DNA from: Thiobacillus sp.
GTDB taxonomy: Bacteria; Pseudomonadota; Gammaproteobacteria; Burkholderiales; Thiobacillaceae
Reading direction: 5' to 3'
Length of the DNA stretch: 64,000 bases
Assembly (NCBI GenBank): GCA_024235835.1
Contig: JACKLQ010000002.1
Span: 1,132,635-1,196,634, forward strand
Position numbers and translations under genes: made by a program. This document shows, in pieces, positions 41,153-50,765 of this stretch. Under the pieces are notes generated by a model. That model was not told where the DNA came from. It did no database searches and was given only the letters and a program-made list of their open reading frames with translations. The first letter of the stretch is position 1. The number at the start of each line of letters is the position of its first letter.

Positions 41153-41931
41153 AGCTTATATATTGCAAAGCTCACGTCAAGGCTTTGCTGGGCTTACGCA
41201 CCACCATTGTTTCGATGTGATGCCGTTTCCGCTTGGATGAGAGCAAAGGCTGCCGTGAATTCGTTCCCTGCCGCTGAAACATCTCTGCTTTGATTGACCG
41301 GATTGAGGCGGGAGTGTGAGTTCACTGGGATGGGAAAGCTGCCGTTCCCCCAGGTGCAAGGTTGAACGGCAGATAACCGAGCCACTGCTGCCCCACAGGC
41401 GGTGGCACCTCAATGACCGGATTGGCCGACCTGCCGTCTGCCCTTCACAGCGCTGTATGACTGTTCCATCCCACTAACCTGCCGCTGGCCCCCTGCACGG
41501 CGAACGATAAAAACAAGCGCCTGCTGTCAGCCATGCAGCTGCCCGATGCTCGGGTTCCACGGACAAATTCATGGGCGCATGGCGCCATATCCCGATCCCA
41601 GTGCCAGAAGTCCGGTTGCTGCAACCCTTTGCGCAGCTGGCCTTTTACCATTCCCATTGCATGGCCTCCCCTTGCCCATTAATCCCTTGCCCCTGCCCGG
41701 CCACGAGGGCAGGCCCTTTGGGTAGGGCCCTTCCCCTTGTCGTTTGGCGGCCTTTGCAGGCCCTTTCGCTGTTAGCCGAGTGAGCTTCCACGTCGAGACC
41801 GAGGCATGGCCGCGGATCAGCACAGTCCCACCGTTTCGTCGCGGCAATAAGCGACAAATCGATTTCCCTTTTCGGGGCGACGGACTGACCCCCTGTCTCT
41901 AGTCTTCACTCCCGCTGACACCTCCTCCTTC
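41153..41931. other. about 780-bp region without a recognisable gene
   Basis: Several short frames exist, but none has a ribosome site with a recognisable product. The sequence looks like decayed DNA at the junction of cargo and conjugation genes. The right side must contain the promoter of the transfer operon. Confidence 0.5.
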
Positions 41932-41956
41932 GCGCCCCCTTCGGGGGGTTCTTTTT
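41932..41956 (+). terminator. Rho-independent terminator before the transfer operon
   Basis: GCGCCCCCTTCGGGGGGTT followed by CTTTTTG: a GC-only stem with a TTCG-type tetraloop and a T-run. It faces rightward and would stop read-through from the cargo region into the transfer genes, or attenuate a transfer transcript that starts upstream of it. Confidence 0.75.
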
Positions 41957-42001
41957 GCCGGCGGCAAGGAAGACCCGAGTGCAAATACCGCTTTTCACAA
42001 T

Positions 42002-42457
42002 ATGGACCCCTTCGTCCGCATGGCTGCGGTCATGACCCTGGCCCTGTCGACCGGGGCGTCTGCCTGCTGGGACGAGGCCGCCCGGGCTCATGGGGTGGAC
42101 CCGTGGCTGCTCTATGGCATCGCCTCGGTGGAGTCGGGGCTGGATCCCCACGCCCTGAACCTGGGCCATCTTCAGCGCACGGGCTCCTACGACATCGGGC
42201 TCATGCAGATCAACTCGCGCAACCTGCCGGCCCTGGCGGAACTGGGGGTCGCGCCCGAGTATCTGTGGGACCCCTGCACCAGCGTGCAGGTGGGCGCGCG
42301 CATCCTGCGCGAGAAGCTCGACCGCTACGGTGATACCTGGGAAGCCGTGGGCGCCTATAACGCCGCATGCACCCGGCTGAAGGGGCCGGCCTGCCGAAAG
42401 GCCCGCATGGATTACGCCTGGAAGGTATACCAGGCCATCGGAAGGGCGCTGCGGTGA
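42002..42457 (+). CDS. lytic transglycosylase (VirB1-like)
   Basis: 151-residue exported SLT-domain enzyme that opens peptidoglycan for the transfer channel. Signal peptide ends at TGASAC. The catalytic Glu is in GIASVESGLDP, with DIGLMQINSRN and AVGAYNAACT completing the family signature. First gene of the transfer operon. Its stop overlaps the next start (GTGA). Confidence 0.92.
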   Translation: MDPFVRMAAVMTLALSTGASACWDEAARAHGVDPWLLYGIASVESGLDPHALNLGHLQRTGSYDIGLMQINSRNLPALAELGVAPEYLWDPCTSVQVGARILREKLDRYGDTWEAVGAYNAACTRLKGPACRKARMDYAWKVYQAIGRALR

Positions 42458-43038
42458 GAGCCGAACTGGTCTGCTGCGCCCTACTCACCGGATGCACCGT
42501 GCAGCCGGCGGAACCGGTGGCCAGCCTGTCGGCCGTGCCCGCTCGCGAGCCCCTGGGCATCGCACAGGCCGGCCACGGCCGGGAGGCGGTGTTCATGTTG
42601 TGCGCCGATTGCCCGGCGCCTACCCGCAAGGTCCTGGCGACCGTGCCGCCGCCCATCCGGATCGCCGAGGTCCCCAAGCCGAAGCTGGTGCCACCCCCGC
42701 GGGAGGAACGTATCACCCGCGCGGTCCACTTCCCCTTCGCCTCGTCACGGCTGACCGTCGGGGCGCGGCAGGCCCTCGACAGCCTGCGTCCCCTGCTCAT
42801 TGAGGCCAAATCCATCGCCCTGACCGGCCACACCGACCGGGTGGGGAATCCTGCCTTCAACCATCGGCTGGCCCTGCGCCGCGCCGAGACCGTCCGCCAG
42901 GCCCTGCTGGGCCTGGGTATCCCGGAGGACCGGATCGTCCGGGTGGAGGCCGAGTGCTGCATCGAGGACCCACCCCCGGTTCATCCCCCCGCGCGTCGCA
43001 CCGACCTGGACATCCTGATCGTGAGGCCGTCCCCATGA
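42454..43038 (+). CDS. OmpA-domain lipoprotein
   Basis: 194-residue lipoprotein starting at GTG 42454, which overlaps the transglycosylase stop. The lipobox is LLTGC. The C-terminal OmpA/MotB domain (ITLTGHTDRVGNPAFNHRL in near-match form, then RRAETVRQALLGLGI) binds peptidoglycan. Probably anchors the secretion complex to the wall. Confidence 0.85.
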   Translation: MRAELVCCALLTGCTVQPAEPVASLSAVPAREPLGIAQAGHGREAVFMLCADCPAPTRKVLATVPPPIRIAEVPKPKLVPPPREERITRAVHFPFASSRLTVGARQALDSLRPLLIEAKSIALTGHTDRVGNPAFNHRLALRRAETVRQALLGLGIPEDRIVRVEAECCIEDPPPVHPPARRTDLDILIVRPSP

Positions 43039-43259
43039 GCGAGCGCGACTGGGAGCCCGGCTACAAGGCCGTGCTGATCCGCGAAGAGACCAAGCGGCGC
43101 CTACAGGCGCTGCGCAAGGCCCTGCCGGAGCGGGACCTCAACCAGGAAAGGCGCCTGGCCACGGCGGCCATCGAATACTGCCTCACCGACGCGGTGGCCC
43201 GGGCGGGTTTTCTGGCCCTGGTGAAGGACATCGTGCGCCTGGACCTGGAAACCGGCTGA
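43035..43259 (+). CDS. small hypothetical protein of the transfer operon
   Basis: 74-residue soluble, charged protein; ATG 43035 overlaps the previous stop as ATGA. The helical pattern with VLIREETKRRLQALRKALPE could be a ribbon-helix-helix type regulator, but this is a guess. No family recognised. Confidence 0.65.
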   Translation: MSERDWEPGYKAVLIREETKRRLQALRKALPERDLNQERRLATAAIEYCLTDAVARAGFLALVKDIVRLDLETG

Positions 43260-43306
43260 TATCGAGACGACGAGACCACTCCTTCATTTACATAGGAATT
43301 CCATTC

Positions 43307-43597
43307 ATGAAACTCACCCACAAACTCGCATTGCTCCTGGGCGGCCTGGTTCTCGGCGCCGGCCCGGCCCTGGCCGGCGTGCCCGCTGACCCGGAGTTCG
43401 CCGCCTTGTCCGCCCGGGTCACCAACTGGGCGACCGGCAACCTGGCCATCACCATCTCAATCGGCGCGCTGATCATCGGCGCCGTGGTGGGCCTGGCCCG
43501 GGTGACCGCCATGCCGGCCCTGACCTCCATCGTGTTCGCCATCCTGTTCTCCCTGGGTGCGGGCCTCATCACCGGCATCATCGGCGCAGTCATCTGA
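43307..43597 (+). CDS. traA: TraA-like pilin precursor
   Basis: 96-residue protein with a signal peptide ending at GPALAG and two hydrophobic helices in the mature part (NLAITISIGALIIGAVVGLA, and a second to the C-terminus). Size, hydropathy and position directly before traL fit an F-type pilin. An AGGAATT site precedes ATG 43307. Confidence 0.75.
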   Translation: MKLTHKLALLLGGLVLGAGPALAGVPADPEFAALSARVTNWATGNLAITISIGALIIGAVVGLARVTAMPALTSIVFAILFSLGAGLITGIIGAVI

Positions 43598-43622
43598 CGC
43601 GCGACTGAGCACCGCGAAGGCC

Positions 43623-43904
43623 ATGGTCGACACCCGCATCCCCACCCGCCTGGACGAACCGGCCCGCATCCTCATGTGGGACGCAAGCCAGGTAGGGTTG
43701 CTCGTGGCCTTCGTCTTCCTGGGCATCCTGCTCAAGGACCCCCTCACCTGGATTGCCGCCGGCCTGGCCCTGGCCCATGTCCTGGGCAAATTCACGGGCG
43801 GGCGGCACCGGCGCTTCCTGCTGCACTGGACCTACTGGCATCTGCCCTTCGGCTCGGGGTTCAACCGCACGCCCCCTTCCCACCTGCGGGAGTTCATCGG
43901 ATGA
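43623..43904 (+). CDS. traL: T4SS protein TraL
   Basis: 93-residue inner-membrane protein. IPTRLDEPARILMWDASQVG, two close helices and a C-terminal FLLHWTYWHLPFG block are typical of TraL. The TraE start overlaps its stop (ATGA). Confidence 0.88.
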   Translation: MVDTRIPTRLDEPARILMWDASQVGLLVAFVFLGILLKDPLTWIAAGLALAHVLGKFTGGRHRRFLLHWTYWHLPFGSGFNRTPPSHLREFIG

Positions 43905-44500
43905 ACCCGCTCAAGATCAGCGCCGACCTGGAGGCCCGCATCGGCATCGGTCGTGCGATGCAGTTGCTGGTGGCGGTCCTGGCACTGGCCAGCCTGCTGC
44001 TGGCCCTGCACGTTTTCCTGCATCAGGACCGGGACCGGGTCACCTTCCTGCCGCCCCAGATTGAGCGGGGCTTCTGGGTGGAGGCCGACCGGGTGTCCCG
44101 GGACTACCTGGACCAGATGGCCCTGTTCGTCCTGCAACTGGCCTACAACGTCACGCCCTCCTCCGTCGATTTCCAGAATGCGGCCCTGCTCAAGTATGCC
44201 GCCCCCGAGGCCCACGGTGCCCTGGAGAAGGCCGGCCGGCTCGCGGCCGAGCGGGTGAAGCGTGACCAGGTCACCACCCTGTTTTCCCCGCGAAGCGTCC
44301 TGCACGACCAGGTGGACGCCCTGCGTGTGGCCGTCACAGGAGAGCTCACGACCTACGTGACCGACAAGGCCTCGCCACCCCGGGCCATCACCGTGCTGGT
44401 GGCCTTCCGCTACGACGGCGGGCGCACCGTCGTCACCACCCTCAAGGAGACTACGCAAGATGATCCCTTCGGTGATCAGGCCGCGGCTGCTGGCCACTAG
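43901..44500 (+). CDS. traE: T4SS protein TraE
   Basis: 199-residue single-anchor inner-membrane protein of the VirB5/VirB8-like TraE family. Membrane helix at about 19-38, then FWVEADRVSRDYLDQMALFV, the conserved periplasmic part. Placed between traL and traK as in F and SXT. Confidence 0.88.
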   Translation: MNPLKISADLEARIGIGRAMQLLVAVLALASLLLALHVFLHQDRDRVTFLPPQIERGFWVEADRVSRDYLDQMALFVLQLAYNVTPSSVDFQNAALLKYAAPEAHGALEKAGRLAAERVKRDQVTTLFSPRSVLHDQVDALRVAVTGELTTYVTDKASPPRAITVLVAFRYDGGRTVVTTLKETTQDDPFGDQAAAAGH

Positions 44501-45182
44501 CCTTCTCGTGCTCGGCGGCCTGACGCCGCCGGCCTGGGCGCTCCAGGTCATTCCGGTGCGCGACGGCGAGACCGCCTTCGCCCGTATCGCGGCCGACGAC
44601 CTGACCCGCATTGCCCTGTCAGAGGGCCGCATCCAGTCCTGGCATGCCCTCAAGGGCCGGCTGGCCATTGAGAAGAACCCCCGCACCGGCCAGCTCTACG
44701 TGCGCCCCCTGGACCGGGGCGAGCCCGCTTCCCTGTTCCTGACCGCCGAATCCGGCGCCACCTATGCGCTCACCCTACAGCCGGTGGACGCCCCAGCCGA
44801 GAGCCTGATCCTGAAGGACCCGACGCGGCGGGCGACGAAACCCTCCACAGTCGAGCAGGCCGACTCCCGTCAGAGGATGGTCAAGGAACTGGCCCTGATG
44901 ATGGCCGCAGACCGCCTACCCGCTGACATGGAGGTGCGGGAGCGGGGCGAGATCCTGCGCCTGTGGCAGGACAGCCGCTTCGTGCATCAGCGCTCCTGGC
45001 TAGGGGCGGCGGTGGTGGCCGACCTGTTCCAGCTCACCAACACGGGCACTGCCGAGCTGCGCGTGGCGGAGCCGGAGCTCTTCCGCCCCGGCGTACTGGC
45101 CGTGGGGGTGGAGAGCCATGCCCTGAATCCCGGGGAGACCACCCGGGTGTTCGTGATCCGCCAGCGGGAGGGCGACGAATGA
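44460..45182 (+). CDS. traK: T4SS secretin-like TraK
   Basis: 240-residue exported protein (signal ends at PPAWA) of the TraK/VirB9 outer-membrane core family. It overlaps traE by 41 bp; ATG 44460 is chosen because it opens the signal peptide. The C-terminal block VGVESHALNPGETTRVFVI is typical. Confidence 0.88.
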   Translation: MIPSVIRPRLLATSLLVLGGLTPPAWALQVIPVRDGETAFARIAADDLTRIALSEGRIQSWHALKGRLAIEKNPRTGQLYVRPLDRGEPASLFLTAESGATYALTLQPVDAPAESLILKDPTRRATKPSTVEQADSRQRMVKELALMMAADRLPADMEVRERGEILRLWQDSRFVHQRSWLGAAVVADLFQLTNTGTAELRVAEPELFRPGVLAVGVESHALNPGETTRVFVIRQREGDE

Positions 45183-46450
45183 TCCTAGGTGGCAAGAACG
45201 GCCCAGGCGGAAGGGGCGCCAGACCCATGCTATCTGCTGCCGCTGCGGCCATCCGGCGCCGGCAGGCCCTGATAGCGGGCGGGGTGTTGATCGTGGTGGG
45301 CCTGGGGCTCATCAGCCTGGTGGCCTTCATGCGCGCGGGCAAATCCCAGACCGGCGCCGGCCTGCCGGAGAAGCCCGTCCCCCTGGCGGTGGCGCCGGCC
45401 GGAGCCGGGGTGGACCCCAGGGACGCCTGGCGCGGCCAGGAAGGCACCCGCATCGACCGCCTGGAACGCTCGGTCTCGGAGCTCAACGACCTGATGAAGC
45501 GCCAGGAGGCGGCCAAGCAGGCCGAGGCCCGGTTACCCGGCTTTCCACCAGGCCTGCCCTCGGGGTTGCCTTCTTTGCCGCCGCCTCCGGCCGTCAAGCC
45601 GGCCACGGTGGTGCCCCTGCCGCCCCCCACCTCGGTGCCGGGGCAGCCGGCCCCCGTGGGCGTTCCGCCCACCATGCCGGAGCGGGGAATCGAGTCCGGC
45701 GAGATGGGGACGGGGCCGGATATCCGCCTGGCATCCGCGCCGGACGCCAGCAAGAAGAAGCCAGCGGCCAAGACCCCCGGCACCTACCTGCCGTCCGGCT
45801 CCTTCGTCCGTGCGGTGCTGCTGGCGGGTCTCAACGCCCCCACCGGAGGCCAGGCCCAGAGCAACCCCCATCCCGTCCTGCTGCGCCTGGTGGACCACGC
45901 CCAGCTGCCCAACCGGTTCCGGCTCAAGGCCAAGGATTGCCTCATCGTCGGTTCCGGCTATGGCGACCTCTCCTCGGAGCGGGCCTACATCCGCACCGAG
46001 TCCCTGTCCTGCGTCTCGCCCCGGGGCGAGTCCCTGGACCTGCCCATCAAGGGTTATGTGGCCGGGGAGGATGGCAAGGCGGGGGTGATGGGCCGGCTCA
46101 TCACCAAGCAGGGCCAGGTGCTGGCCAACGCACTCATCGCCGGCATCGGCTCCGGCCTGGGCCAGGCCTTCCAGCAGAGCGCCACCACCACCTCCACCTC
46201 GCCCCTGGGGTCCACCAGCACTGTCAAGTCGGGGGAGGAGTTCAAGGCCGGCATCTCCTCCGGGGTGGGGAAGGCCATGGACCGCCTGGCCCAGTACTAC
46301 ATCTCCCTGGCCGAGAAACTCTACCCGGTGGTGGAAGTGGACGCCGGCCGGCTGGTGGACGTGGTCATCACCAAGGGCGCCATGCTGCCCATGGGCGAGG
46401 CCTCTCCAGAGGGCCCCTTTGAAACCGGCAAACGCTACGGAGCGCGCTAA
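45179..46450 (+). CDS. traB: T4SS protein TraB
   Basis: 423-residue VirB10-like protein that spans the envelope. One N-terminal helix near residue 30, a Pro-rich periplasmic linker (about 125-190), then the TraB domain with KTPGTYLPSGSFVRAVLL and CVSPRGESLDLPIKGYV. Start overlaps traK (ATGA). Confidence 0.92.
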   Translation: MILGGKNGPGGRGARPMLSAAAAAIRRRQALIAGGVLIVVGLGLISLVAFMRAGKSQTGAGLPEKPVPLAVAPAGAGVDPRDAWRGQEGTRIDRLERSVSELNDLMKRQEAAKQAEARLPGFPPGLPSGLPSLPPPPAVKPATVVPLPPPTSVPGQPAPVGVPPTMPERGIESGEMGTGPDIRLASAPDASKKKPAAKTPGTYLPSGSFVRAVLLAGLNAPTGGQAQSNPHPVLLRLVDHAQLPNRFRLKAKDCLIVGSGYGDLSSERAYIRTESLSCVSPRGESLDLPIKGYVAGEDGKAGVMGRLITKQGQVLANALIAGIGSGLGQAFQQSATTTSTSPLGSTSTVKSGEEFKAGISSGVGKAMDRLAQYYISLAEKLYPVVEVDAGRLVDVVITKGAMLPMGEASPEGPFETGKRYGAR

Positions 46451-46453
46451 ACC

Positions 46454-47200
46454 ATGAAACCCGCAACCCTGACACTACTCGCCGGCATCGCCGTAACCAG
46501 TCTGGCCCGGGCCGGCGATCCGGATTCGATTGCCCACATCGAGGCTGCCCTCAAGGCGGCCTATCCCGCCACGAGCTTCCGGGACATCCGCCCGACGCCG
46601 CTGCCCGGCATCTACGAGGTCAGCATGGGCCGCAACCTGGCCTATGTGGGCAGCGATGCGCGGTATTTCCTGTTCGGCCACCTCTATGACATGCGGGAGC
46701 AGCGCGACCTGACGGCGGACCGCCTGGAGGCGGCCCGGCGCATCGACTTCGCCAGCCTGCCACTGGCGGATGCCATCACCATCGTGCGCGGCGACGGTGC
46801 CCGTGTGCTGGCCGTGTTCTCAGACCCGGACTGTCCCTACTGCCGCAGGCTGGAGCAGGAGTTGGCCCGGCTGGACAACGTCACGGTCCACACCTTCCTC
46901 TATCCCCTGGCGGAACTGCATCCCGAGGCGCGCCAGCGGGCCATCGCCGTCTGGTGCGCGCCGGACCGGGCTACCGCCTGGCAGGCCCTGATGGTGAACG
47001 GCAAGGCACCGCCATCCGCCGAGTGCGCCCACCCCATCGACCGGAACATCGCACTGGCCCGCAAGCTGGGCGTGGAGGGCACGCCCGCCCTGTTCGATGT
47101 CCGGGGCCAGCATCTGGCGGGGGCGGCCCCGGCGCAGCGCATCGAGGCCTTCCTGGCGGAGGGGGAACGGAAACCATCCACTGAAGGGATGCAGCCATGA
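46454..47200 (+). CDS. DsbC-like disulfide isomerase of the transfer system
   Basis: 248-residue exported thioredoxin-fold protein: N-terminal dimerisation domain and CPYC active site in FSDPDCPYCRRLEQEL. F-type systems encode DsbC to fold the Cys-rich TraN and TraU, both present here. Confidence 0.9.
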   Translation: MKPATLTLLAGIAVTSLARAGDPDSIAHIEAALKAAYPATSFRDIRPTPLPGIYEVSMGRNLAYVGSDARYFLFGHLYDMREQRDLTADRLEAARRIDFASLPLADAITIVRGDGARVLAVFSDPDCPYCRRLEQELARLDNVTVHTFLYPLAELHPEARQRAIAVWCAPDRATAWQALMVNGKAPPSAECAHPIDRNIALARKLGVEGTPALFDVRGQHLAGAAPAQRIEAFLAEGERKPSTEGMQP

Positions 47201-47799
47201 AACGGGCCGTCCTGCTGCTGTTTCCCGCCCTGTCGGCCTGCGCCAACATGGCCGGCCTGGACGGCAAGAGCGAATTCGCCTGCAAGGCGCCGGATGGCGT
47301 GGTCTGCACTTCCGTTTCCGGCGTCTATGCCAATACTCTGGCCGGGACGCTGCCGGCCCGGCAGGCTGACCCCCCACAAGGCGTGGTGCCCGAATCGGCC
47401 GCCGAGAACCAGCCGAAGGGTCGGGTTGATACCCCCAGGCCTTACGGTGCGACGCCTCCCGCCAGCACCGCGCCGGCCGCCGGCACGCCCCTCTTGTCTC
47501 CGCCTCGGGTGCTGCGCCTGTGGATCGCCCCCTGGGTGGACGAGGATGGGGATCTGCATGACCAGGCCTACCTCTATGTGATGTGGCACCGGGGTGCGTG
47601 GCAGCTCGGTCATACCGAAGCTGACATCCGGCGGCAATTCGGGCCGATTACACCCATAGGCGCCGCCCCCGTGACCGCACCGGCCGGCGTCCGGATTCCC
47701 GACCCCGCAACTCATCGCGAGGCCACCCGCCAGGACGCCCGCGAAACGGTGCTGGATGCGACCCGCGTCCCCCGTCAGGCAGAGGACGATGAGCGCTGA
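47197..47799 (+). CDS. traV: T4SS lipoprotein TraV
   Basis: 200-residue lipoprotein (lipobox SAC) of the outer-membrane core. GLDGKSEFACKAPDGVVC is the conserved start of mature TraV; a Pro/Ala-rich middle precedes a conserved RVLRLWIAPWVDEDGD block. Overlaps dsbC by ATGA. Confidence 0.88.
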   Translation: MKRAVLLLFPALSACANMAGLDGKSEFACKAPDGVVCTSVSGVYANTLAGTLPARQADPPQGVVPESAAENQPKGRVDTPRPYGATPPASTAPAAGTPLLSPPRVLRLWIAPWVDEDGDLHDQAYLYVMWHRGAWQLGHTEADIRRQFGPITPIGAAPVTAPAGVRIPDPATHREATRQDARETVLDATRVPRQAEDDER

Positions 47800-50365
47800 C
47801 GCCTTGTCCTTCCTGCGCAATCTCTGGCGGCCGGCGCGGACCGATTTCACCGATTCGGCCTACCTGCCCTCGACCCTGGCAGAGCCCTCGCCCATGCCCG
47901 TCTTCGACCGCTTGGCCGACTGGCTGCCTTATTCCGGCTGGCTGCCGGAGGAGCGGCTCTTCCTGCTGGAACGTCCGCCGGGATCACGCCGCAACGGCCA
48001 GGATCCGGTGGAGGCGGTGGGCTTCGTGCTGGCCCTGCATCCCCAGACCGGCGCCGATGCGCGCATGGCCTCGGTGCTCAAGTCCATCTTCAACGGCCTG
48101 CCCACCGGCGCGAGCCTGCAATTCCATCTCCTGGGCACGCCGGACATCCACGCCTTCCTCGACCGCTACCGGGGACTGCGCACGGTCGGCGGGCTCCACA
48201 CCGAAGCCGCCCGGCGCCGGGCCGATCATCTGGCCCGGGCCGCAATCCATCCGCCTTTCCCGGGCCTGCCCTGGATGCCGCGCCACTTCCTGGCCGCCCT
48301 GTCGGTGACCCTGCCCGCCGAGGGCATGGCCGACCGGGATGCCATGGAAAGCGCCCAGACCCTGCGCGAGGCGCTGGCCACGGTGCTGAAGGGGGCCTAC
48401 CTGTTCGCTGGGGAGTGGGGGCCGGACGAGCTGATCCACTGGTGCGCCCAGGTGCTGAACGCCAACCGGCTGCTGAAGGGCGAGGCCCAGCGCCCGGCCT
48501 ACGACGACGGACGGCTGATCCGCGACCAGATCCTGGCCCTGGACACCCTCACCCGGGTCACCCGAGACGGCCTGGTGGTGGGCAGCCCCGCCGACAGCGC
48601 CGAAGCGGTGGTGCGCTGCCTGTCGGTGCGCAACTATCCCAAGGCCATGGAGCTGGCCGCCATGGGGGGACTGATCGGCGACTTCATCCAGGGCGCCCAG
48701 GCCTATTCCTGCCCCTTCCTCATCACCCTGGGGCTGCGCATCCCGGACTACGAATCCACCCGTTCCTTCGCCACCCTGAAGTCGGCCCGGGCCACCCAGG
48801 CGGCCCAGAGCAAGCTGGCCGCCTTCATGCCGGACTGGCAGGAGCAAAAGCTGGACTGGGACACGGCCATGGCCGCCTATTCCGAGGCCGGCGCCCTGGT
48901 GTACCTGTATCACCAGCTGACCCTCTTCTCCCTGCCGACTCACGCTGCCAGGGACGAACTTGCGGCGCGGGGGGTGTGGCGCGGCCTGGGCTTCGACCTG
49001 CAATCCGACACCTACCTCAACCTGCAAAGCCTGATGTTGGGCTTGCCCATGGCCTATATGCCCTCGCTCCAACAGGAGGCGAGGCGGGCGGGGCGGGAGA
49101 GCCTGAAGACCTCGGCCAACGCCATCCACCTCGCCCCTATCATCGGCGAATGGGCGGGCCTGGGGGAGCCGGTGATCGCCCTCTTCGGCCGGCGCGGCCA
49201 GGCACTGGGGGTGGACCTGTTCGCCAACCCATCCGGCAACTTCAACGCCTGCGTGGTGGGCACCTCGGGCTCGGGCAAGTCGGTGTTCATGAACGAACTG
49301 GCCCTGGGCTACCTGGGCACCGGCGCCCGGGTCTGGGTGATCGACGCTGGACGATCCTACGAGAACCTGTGCCGGCGCCTGGGCGGGCAGTACCTGGAGT
49401 TCACCCCCACCTCCGACCTGTCCCTGAATCCCTTCTCCCTGGTGACGGACCTGGACGAGGACATGGAAATGCTGAAGCCCGTCATCGCCCAGATGATCTC
49501 TCCCCAGGAGCCCCTGCCCCAGTACGAGATGTCCCAACTGGACATCGCCCTGCGTCAGGTCTGGTACCAGGCGAGTAGCCAGTCCCGGCTGCCCACCCTG
49601 ACGGAACTGGCCGAGCACCTGAAGACCGCCTGCAAGGATGACGAGGGCAAGTGCGACGTGCGGGTGCGCAACATGGGCATCCAGCTCTTCCCCTACACCC
49701 AGGACGGCGCCCATGGCCGCTGGTTCGAGGGACCGGCCAATGTGCGCTTCGACGCCGACCTGGTGGTGCTGGAGCTGGACGAACTGGAGGCGAAGAAGGA
49801 CCTGCAGGGGGTGATCCTGCTCCTGCTCATGTACCTCATCACCAACGAGATCACCCTCAACCGGGCCGACGGGCGGCGGAAGCTGGTCATCATCGACGAG
49901 GCCTGGAGCCTGATGATGGGCACCAGTGGCGGCTTCATCGAGGCGGGCTACCGGCGGGCGCGCAAGTACAACGGCGCCTTCGTCACCGGCACCCAGGGGG
50001 TGGACGACTACTACCGCAACGAGGCGGCCACGGCGGCACTCAACAACGCCGACTGGATGTTCATGCTGCGCCAGAAGCCTGAATCCCTGCTGGCCCTGGA
50101 GAAGAACAGCCGCCTGGCGGTGAGCGCGGGCCTGCGCTACCTGCTGGAGTCCCTGCACACCGAGGCGGGGGCCTATTCCGAGGTCTTCGTGCACAGCCCG
50201 GTGGGCCACGGCATCGGCCGCCTGGTGCTGGACCCCTATTCCCTCCTGCTGGCCTCCACCCGGGCCGAGGATTTCAATGCTGTCCGGGAGAAGACCGGCG
50301 CGGGGCTCACCGTGGACCAGGCCATCCGGGCGGTGCTGAAGGAACGGGGGCTGGCCCATGGCTGA
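47789..50365 (+). CDS. traC: T4SS ATPase TraC (VirB4-like)
   Basis: 858-residue cytoplasmic ATPase powering pilus assembly. Walker A GTSGSGKSVFMNEL near residue 490 and Walker B KLVIIDEAWSLM near 700. Start 47789 overlaps traV by 11 bp. Usual TraC length. Confidence 0.95.
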   Translation: MSADALSFLRNLWRPARTDFTDSAYLPSTLAEPSPMPVFDRLADWLPYSGWLPEERLFLLERPPGSRRNGQDPVEAVGFVLALHPQTGADARMASVLKSIFNGLPTGASLQFHLLGTPDIHAFLDRYRGLRTVGGLHTEAARRRADHLARAAIHPPFPGLPWMPRHFLAALSVTLPAEGMADRDAMESAQTLREALATVLKGAYLFAGEWGPDELIHWCAQVLNANRLLKGEAQRPAYDDGRLIRDQILALDTLTRVTRDGLVVGSPADSAEAVVRCLSVRNYPKAMELAAMGGLIGDFIQGAQAYSCPFLITLGLRIPDYESTRSFATLKSARATQAAQSKLAAFMPDWQEQKLDWDTAMAAYSEAGALVYLYHQLTLFSLPTHAARDELAARGVWRGLGFDLQSDTYLNLQSLMLGLPMAYMPSLQQEARRAGRESLKTSANAIHLAPIIGEWAGLGEPVIALFGRRGQALGVDLFANPSGNFNACVVGTSGSGKSVFMNELALGYLGTGARVWVIDAGRSYENLCRRLGGQYLEFTPTSDLSLNPFSLVTDLDEDMEMLKPVIAQMISPQEPLPQYEMSQLDIALRQVWYQASSQSRLPTLTELAEHLKTACKDDEGKCDVRVRNMGIQLFPYTQDGAHGRWFEGPANVRFDADLVVLELDELEAKKDLQGVILLLLMYLITNEITLNRADGRRKLVIIDEAWSLMMGTSGGFIEAGYRRARKYNGAFVTGTQGVDDYYRNEAATAALNNADWMFMLRQKPESLLALEKNSRLAVSAGLRYLLESLHTEAGAYSEVFVHSPVGHGIGRLVLDPYSLLLASTRAEDFNAVREKTGAGLTVDQAIRAVLKERGLAHG

Positions 50366-50765
50366 GGACAAGGCGATGGTCCAGGAAGCCGTAACGGATG
50401 GGCCTCCGTTTGGAGACGGGAGCCCGGGCATCGGCTGGGGACTGGCCACTGCCCTGGCCTTCACCGTCAGCGCCGCGCTCATCGCCGGCTATCACTTCCT
50501 CCTGCCGCCCCCGGGTCCCCACTTCGGCCGGGTAGACCTGGCCAGCGTGGTGGCGGAAACCCAGCGCGGTTTCGCCGATCGGGTGGCCAAGGGGGAAACC
50601 CAGGCGGCCCTGGACGAAGCCGCCCGCGCCGGACAGGGCCTGAACCGAGCAGTACAACGCCTGGCTCGGGAATGCGATTGCGTCATCCTGGTGGCCGACG
50701 CCGTGGTGGCCGGCGCCAAGGATCTGACACCCCGACTCAGGGAGCTCCTCCATGCCACGGATTGA
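50358..50765 (+). CDS. trbI: TrbI-like protein of F-type T4SS
   Basis: 135-residue protein with one membrane helix (residues 28-50). The segment FGRVDLASVVAETQRGFADR and the position between traC and the S26 peptidase fit F-type TrbI. It overlaps traC by 8 bp. Confidence 0.7.
   Translation: MAEDKAMVQEAVTDGPPFGDGSPGIGWGLATALAFTVSAALIAGYHFLLPPPGPHFGRVDLASVVAETQRGFADRVAKGETQAALDEAARAGQGLNRAVQRLARECDCVILVADAVVAGAKDLTPRLRELLHATD

Noticed and set aside
47984..50482. 832-residue minus-strand frame opposite traC
   Set aside because: Antisense of the TraC ATPase, whose Walker motifs are intact.
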